This document shows, piece by piece, positions 59,891 through 64,000 of a stretch of DNA of 64,000 nt. Source of the stretch: CAMLIZ01 sp036231905 (GTDB lineage Bacteria; Pseudomonadota; Gammaproteobacteria; Burkholderiales; Burkholderiaceae_C). The stretch covers positions 371,500-435,499 of the forward strand of contig NZ_JAZARE010000006.1 of assembly GCF_036231905.1 (NCBI RefSeq). Direction: 5' to 3'. The first letter of the stretch is position 1; each line of letters begins with the position of its first letter. The notes under the pieces were generated by a model that saw nothing but the letters and a program-made list of their open reading frames with translations, ran no database searches and had not been told where the DNA came from. A program made the translations under genes and the position numbers.

Positions 59891-60592
59891 TCACACCGGG
59901 CAGTTGGCATCCCGGCGGGCCCGCTCCGCATCGCGGCGCTGCTGGTTGAGCCGCTCCATGGTCACCGCGTTGGCACCGGCGCGCTGCTGGACCTGGATCT
60001 GCCGCAACTCCTCCACCAGGGCGGCGCAGCGCTGCTGTTGTTGCTGCTCTTTCTGCCCGGCGTCCGCCTTGCGCTCCACCCGTTCGGGCGGAGGCGCGTC
60101 GTTGACCGGCGGGCGGGCGGCGCGTTGGCCGGCCGCGCCCGATTCCTCCTGCTGGCGGGCCAGTGCCTCCAGCATCACCGCGGCCTGGGCGGCCCGCTGC
60201 TTTTCCACCACGCAGTCGGCTTCCACCGCGGCACGGACTTCGGGCGCGGTGCCGCGCCGGCTGTACACGTCGCCAACCAGCCGGCGCTCCGGGGGTGTGC
60301 CGGCCGCCGCGGTGGACGCTTCCTCGGTGACGCCGGCCTCGCGCTGCCACACCAGCTTCTGGGCGGCGGCGCCGCGGCGCGAACAGTCCGCGTCAAGGAC
60401 CGGCCGGGCCACCGTGGGCGACGGCGCCGCCTTGCCCACCACCTTGGCGGGCTGGCCGCTGTCACAGGGGCGGTCCTGGTAGGCGTTGCCGCAGCGGAAC
60501 ATGTTCTGCGCCAGCACCGGGGCCGCGAGACCGAGGCCGAGCGCCAGCACGGCGGCGTTTTTCACCAGAGGACGTGGCATGCGGTGGGTCAT
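59891..60592 (-). CDS. Exported DUF4124-type protein (233 residues)
   Basis: This protein has a signal peptide (AAVLALGLGLAAPVLA), a DUF4124 core with NMFRCGNAYQDRPC, and a Gln/Glu/Arg-rich helical C-terminal region. Six cysteines may form disulfides. It is a paralogue of the upstream gene, with which it overlaps by four bases (ATGA). The related start ATG at 60580 is an alternative. A terminator follows after about 175 bases. Function unknown. Confidence 0.8.
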   Translation of the reverse strand: MTHRMPRPLVKNAAVLALGLGLAAPVLAQNMFRCGNAYQDRPCDSGQPAKVVGKAAPSPTVARPVLDADCSRRGAAAQKLVWQREAGVTEEASTAAAGTPPERRLVGDVYSRRGTAPEVRAAVEADCVVEKQRAAQAAVMLEALARQQEESGAAGQRAARPPVNDAPPPERVERKADAGQKEQQQQQRCAALVEELRQIQVQQRAGANAVTMERLNQQRRDAERARRDANCPV

Positions 60593-61032
60593 TTGGATGC
60601 GGTTGTTGTGGGCCGTTGGCCTTTGGCCAGGCGCAGGCGCTCGGCCATGCAGTTCTGCTCCACCGCCGAACGCTGCTGGGCGGCATCGCCCTCCTGGCGG
60701 TAGACCTCGCTGATGAGGCGCTTCTCGGCCACGCTGCGGGTGCCGGCCAGCTGGTCGTCCTCGGTGCTGCCTTCCTGGCGCTGGCTGATGATCTTCTGGG
60801 CGTCCGCGCCCCGGCGCTGGCAGGCCGCATCCACCGTGCGGCGGGTGGCCACGGCCTTCTGCTCCTGCGTGCGGGCGACCAGCCGGCCCTCCTGGCCGGC
60901 GCACGGCCGGTCCTGGTAGACGCGGCCGCACTTGACGGCCTTGGACTCGGCCGCGGCCGGCCCGGTGGCCAGGCCGGCAAGCAGCAGGGTGGCGGCCAGC
61001 AGGCCGGGACGGCGCAAAAAGGGGGTGGTCAT
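60589..61032 (-). CDS. Exported DUF4124-type protein (147 residues)
   Basis: This protein has a signal peptide (LLAATLLLAGLATGPAAA), a core with KCGRVYQDRPC and a charged helical end with AQKIISQRQEGS and RLISEVYRQEGDAAQ. The same blocks appear in the next gene, so the pair arose by duplication. The start at 61032 gives the signal peptide; longer frames are not needed. First gene of the two-gene unit. Confidence 0.8.
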   Translation of the reverse strand: MTTPFLRRPGLLAATLLLAGLATGPAAAESKAVKCGRVYQDRPCAGQEGRLVARTQEQKAVATRRTVDAACQRRGADAQKIISQRQEGSTEDDQLAGTRSVAEKRLISEVYRQEGDAAQQRSAVEQNCMAERLRLAKGQRPTTTASK

Positions 61033-61156
61033 GGACAGGTGCGCGCCCCGAGGCGCGACGGCGGATGGACCAGGGCCGCCATCGTAGAAGCCGCCACGCG
61101 CCGCTGCGCCCTGTTCCGGCCCGCCAACCCGCCAGGTGCGGGCTTCCTTCACGACT

Positions 61157-62821
61157 TCAGCCGGCGGCCGCCAGGATCCACTCGGCCGCCCGCTCCGCGA
61201 TCATCAGCGTGGGCGAGTTGGTGTTGCCGCTGGTGATGGTGGGCATCACGCTGGCGTCCACCACCCTCAAGCCGGCCACGCCGCGCACCTGCAGCCGCGC
61301 GTTCACCACGGCGGCGGGGTCGTCGTCGCGGCCCATGCGGCAGGTGCCCACCGGATGGAAGATGGTGGTGGCGATGTCGCCGGCCAGGCGCGCCAGCTCC
61401 TCGTCGGTCTGGTACTGCAGGCCGGGCCGGTATTCCTTGGGTTCGTAGCGGGCCAGCGCCGGCTGCGCCACGATGCGCCGGGTCAGGCGCAGGGATTCGG
61501 CGGCGACGTGCCGGTCTTCGGGCGTCGAGAGGTAGTTGGCGCGGATCAGCGGGGCGGCATCGTGCGCGGGCCCGGTGATGTGCACATGGCCCCGGCTGGT
61601 CGGGTTGAGGTTGCAGACGCTGGCGGTGAAGGCGTTGAAGTTGTGCAGCGGCTCGCCAAACGCGTCCAGCGACAGCGGCTGCACGTGGTATTCCAGGTTG
61701 GGCCAGGTGTGTTCGGCCGAGCTGCGGGTGAAGGCGCCCAGCTGCGAGGGCGCCATGCTCATCGGCCCGCTGCGGCTGAGCGCGTACTGCAGCCCGATCA
61801 GTGCCTTGCCGACCAGGCGGCTGGCCATGGTGTTGAGCGTCTTCACGCCCTGCACCGTGTAGACCGCGCGGATCTGCAGGTGGTCCTGCAGGTTCTGGCC
61901 CACGCCCGGCAGGTGGTGCACCACGGGCACGCCATGGCGCTGCAGCAGCTCGGCGGGCCCGATGCCCGACAGCTGCAGGATCTGCGGCGAGCCGATGGCC
62001 CCGGCGCTGAGCACCAGCTCGCGCGAGGCATGCACCGTCTCCACGCCATGCGGCGTGACCACCTCCGCCCCGGTGCAGCGCAGGCCGCCGTCGGCGCCCG
62101 GCTCGACCAGCAGGCGCTTCACATGGGCGCCGGTCCACATCTCGAAGTTGGGGCGGCCGAAGCAGGCGGGCCGCAGGAAGGCCTTGGCCGTGTTCCAGCG
62201 CCAGCCGCCGCGCTGGTTGACCTCGAAGTAGCCCACGCCTTCGTTGTTGCCGGCGTTGAAATCCTCGGTGTGCGGGATGCCGGCCTGTTGCGCCGCCTGC
62301 GCGAAGGCGTCCAGGATGTCCCAGCGCAGGCGCTGCTTTTCCACCCGCCATTCGCCGCCATGGCCGTGCAGGTTGGCGAAGCCGGCGCTCGCCGTGCCGG
62401 GCTTGTCCAGGCGCCAGTGGTTCTCATGGCGCTTGAAGTACGGCAGGCAATGCTCCCAGCGCCAGTTGGCATCGCCGGTGAGCTGGGCCCACTGGTCGTA
62501 GTCGCGGCTCTGGCCGCGCATGTAGATCATGCCGTTGATGCTGGAGCTGCCACCCAGCACCTTGCCGCGTGGATAGCGCAGGCTGCGCCCGTTCAGGCCC
62601 GGGTCGGCATCGGTCTTGAACAGCCAGTCCGTGCGCGGGTTGCCGATGCAGTAGAGATAACCCACCGGAATGTGGATCCAGTGGTAGTCGTCGTGGCCGC
62701 CGGCTTCCAGCAACAGCACGCGCCGCGACGGATCGGCGCTCAGGCGGTTAGCCAGCAGGCAACCGGCGGTGCCGGCGCCCACGATCACGTAATCGAAGGT
62801 CGGTACCGCGGCAGCGTTCAT
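61157..62821 (-). CDS. GMC-family FAD oxidoreductase
   Basis: This 554-residue flavoenzyme of the glucose-methanol-choline family oxidises an alcohol (choline- or alkanol-dehydrogenase-like). FAD-binding motif VIVGAGTAGCLLANRL is at residues 12-27, the first signature RYPRGKVLGGSSSINGMIYMRG and second GAIGSPQILQLSGIG are present, and the catalytic His region is IFHPVGTCRMG near the end. The length fits. The ATG at 62821 is chosen to start just before the FAD fold. The substrate is unknown, and no aldehyde dehydrogenase is next to it. Confidence 0.93.
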   Translation of the reverse strand: MNAAAVPTFDYVIVGAGTAGCLLANRLSADPSRRVLLLEAGGHDDYHWIHIPVGYLYCIGNPRTDWLFKTDADPGLNGRSLRYPRGKVLGGSSSINGMIYMRGQSRDYDQWAQLTGDANWRWEHCLPYFKRHENHWRLDKPGTASAGFANLHGHGGEWRVEKQRLRWDILDAFAQAAQQAGIPHTEDFNAGNNEGVGYFEVNQRGGWRWNTAKAFLRPACFGRPNFEMWTGAHVKRLLVEPGADGGLRCTGAEVVTPHGVETVHASRELVLSAGAIGSPQILQLSGIGPAELLQRHGVPVVHHLPGVGQNLQDHLQIRAVYTVQGVKTLNTMASRLVGKALIGLQYALSRSGPMSMAPSQLGAFTRSSAEHTWPNLEYHVQPLSLDAFGEPLHNFNAFTASVCNLNPTSRGHVHITGPAHDAAPLIRANYLSTPEDRHVAAESLRLTRRIVAQPALARYEPKEYRPGLQYQTDEELARLAGDIATTIFHPVGTCRMGRDDDPAAVVNARLQVRGVAGLRVVDASVMPTITSGNTNSPTLMIAERAAEWILAAAG

Positions 62822-62874
62822 GGGCCGATGGTAAGGGCCGCCGTGGCGCAACCAGTTACACAAAACCCCCATCG

Positions 62875-62892
62875 GCCCCCACAAGTGGGGGC
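62875..62892. promoter_or_regulatory. 18-base perfect palindrome in the divergent region
   Basis: GCCCCCAC and GTGGGGGC meet around AA in the 132-base gap between the oxidoreductase and vgrG-like genes. It could be a shared operator; no T-run makes it a terminator. Nothing else is evident in the gap. Confidence 0.4.
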
Positions 62893-62953
62893 ATGTCCAC
62901 GCCGGGGCGCCTTGGAGAATCGGCGCGCACAAGAAGTCATTGGGAGGAACGGG

Positions 62954-64000
62954 ATGATCGACGACACGCTGCAGGCCGTAGCGCAAGCATTGGGCGTCCC
63001 GCTCGGCGCACCGTTCACCAGCCAGGCGCGCCTGTACCACCTGGAAGCCGCTGGCGAGCACGCCGCACTGGCCTCCCAGCTGCTCGTCGAAGCCTGGACC
63101 ATGGACGAGGCGCTCAACGCGCTGTACGAACTGGTCATCACCTGCGTCTCGGCCAACGCCCACATCGACCTCGACGTCCTGCTCGGCCGCCCCTTGCGCC
63201 TGCGCACCACCCTGGCCGACGGCAGCGTGTGCTGGCGCAGCGGCTATGTGTCCTGCGCCGAACAGCTCGATTGCGACGGCGGCCTGTCACGCTACCGCTT
63301 CACGCTCGTGCCGTGGAACTGGCTGATGTCGCAGATGCGCGATAGCGCGATATGGCGCGAGCGAGCCTTCAGCAACGTCATCGACGACCTGTATGGCGCC
63401 GCCCATCCGCTGGCCCACTGGCGCTGGAGCCCGGAGGCCGAAGCCTTCATCGCCCAGGGCGACCAGGGCCAGCCGCGCCCGAGCATCGCCCAGTACCGCG
63501 AGAGCCACTTCGACTTTGCCGCCCGCCTGCTCGCCGCCGAAGGCCTGAACTGGCGCTTCGAAGAGGTGGACGACGCCCCGCTGCACCACAGCCAGGTGCT
63601 GTTCGCCGACAGCGCCAGCGAACAGGCCTGCCCCGAAGACCCCACCAGCGCCGCTGCAGGCGGCATCCGCTTCCACCGTGCCAACAGCCAGGAAACCAGC
63701 GATGCGATCCAGGCCTTCGGCAACAGCCTGGTGCTGAACCCGGCGGTGACCACCGTGCTGAGCTGGGACGCGCTGAACAAGCGTGTGACCGCACGCACCG
63801 TGCCGCTGGCCGAAGCCTTCAACGACAGCGCGCCACGCCTGGAACGTTTTGAGCCGGCCCGCCACCACCGCGATGCAGCCGCGGCCGACCACGACGCCCG
63901 CATCCGGCGCGAAGCCCTCGAATGCCGCGACCGCCTGTACCTGGGCCGCTCCACCGTGCGCAGCCTGCGCGCGGGCACCACGTTCAGCCTGCGCAACAGC
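62954..64000 (+). CDS. vgrG: VgrG-type T6SS spike protein (3' end beyond window)
   Basis: VgrG/TssI is the spike tip of the type VI secretion system. The 349 visible codons match the N-terminal VgrG gp27-like domain: SRYRFTLVPWNWLMSQMRDSAIW, FSNVIDDLYG, QYRESHFDFAARLLAAEGLNWRFEE. GGGAGG precedes the ATG at 62954, so the start is clear. The core and any C-terminal effector domain lie beyond the window. No other T6SS genes are in view, so this may be an orphan vgrG effector island or the edge of a locus. Confidence 0.88.
   Translation, partial: MIDDTLQAVAQALGVPLGAPFTSQARLYHLEAAGEHAALASQLLVEAWTMDEALNALYELVITCVSANAHIDLDVLLGRPLRLRTTLADGSVCWRSGYVSCAEQLDCDGGLSRYRFTLVPWNWLMSQMRDSAIWRERAFSNVIDDLYGAAHPLAHWRWSPEAEAFIAQGDQGQPRPSIAQYRESHFDFAARLLAAEGLNWRFEEVDDAPLHHSQVLFADSASEQACPEDPTSAAAGGIRFHRANSQETSDAIQAFGNSLVLNPAVTTVLSWDALNKRVTARTVPLAEAFNDSAPRLERFEPARHHRDAAAADHDARIRREALECRDRLYLGRSTVRSLRAGTTFSLRNS

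Noticed and set aside
61033..61156. Short CCCGC/GCGGG hairpin after the oxidoreductase gene as a terminator
   Set aside because: Stem of five with a weak T content; frequent by chance in such GC-rich sequence.

Overview
The window is a GC-rich chromosomal segment (third codon positions almost always G or C) of a betaproteobacterium, most likely order Burkholderiales. The evidence is the combination of recA-recX and sucCD with a mreBCD-mrdA-rodA cluster divergent from gatCAB, a Bug-type tricarboxylate-binding protein, a TctDE-like two-component pair, DUF4124 proteins and many c-di-GMP enzymes. I cannot name genus or species. I see no rRNA, tRNA, CRISPR array, insertion sequence or prophage. 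The only incomplete genes are the two cut by the window edges.

Layout. 1-6.4 kb (minus): a serine/threonine kinase cut by the left edge, a TerC-family membrane protein, succinyl-CoA synthetase (sucCD), and a recA-NTF2-like-recX operon with a LexA-type box at the recA promoter. 6.5-8.7 kb (plus): a TctDE-like response regulator and histidine kinase. 8.7-14.8 kb (minus): mreB, mreC, mreD, mrdA, rodA, the cell-elongation machinery. 15-18.2 kb (plus): gatCAB, the amidotransferase for Asn/Gln-tRNA. 18.3-22.6 kb: a DUF4124 protein, pyrE, exonuclease III, a glyoxalase-II-like hydrolase, a LuxR-type regulator and a CRP-type regulator. 22.6-27.7 kb: an operon of a class III adenylate cyclase with TPRs plus a PAP2/vanadium-haloperoxidase-like enzyme, divergent from a 709-residue lipoprotein. 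27.7-32.6 kb: an M48 protease, an AmpG-like permease, a START-like exported protein, a small protein and a LysR regulator.

32.6-43.9 kb is a peptide-type ABC importer locus. Four tandem paralogous substrate-binding proteins (minus), joined by 4-base stop/start overlaps, lie divergent from two permeases and a fused double ATPase (plus), an architecture like YejABEF. 43.9-45.8 kb is a TetR repressor whose palindromic operator recurs in front of a 37-residue membrane peptide and an alpha/beta hydrolase. 45.8-58.9 kb is a signalling block: three related TPR-TM-GGDEF cyclases around a small-protein transcription unit, a GAF-PAS histidine kinase, a Bug binding protein, a GAF-PAS-GGDEF-EAL protein and an HDOD protein. 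58.9-64 kb holds a TSUP transporter behind a structured leader with an intrinsic terminator, two DUF4124 proteins, a GMC oxidoreductase and the start of a VgrG-type type VI secretion protein cut by the right edge.

The observations I rate highest are the three-cyclase locus with its small-protein operon, the paired TetR operators, the quadruple binding-protein array, the TSUP leader, and the adenylate cyclase/haloperoxidase operon close to a CRP gene. All functional readings come from recognised motifs and gene order. None was checked by database search.
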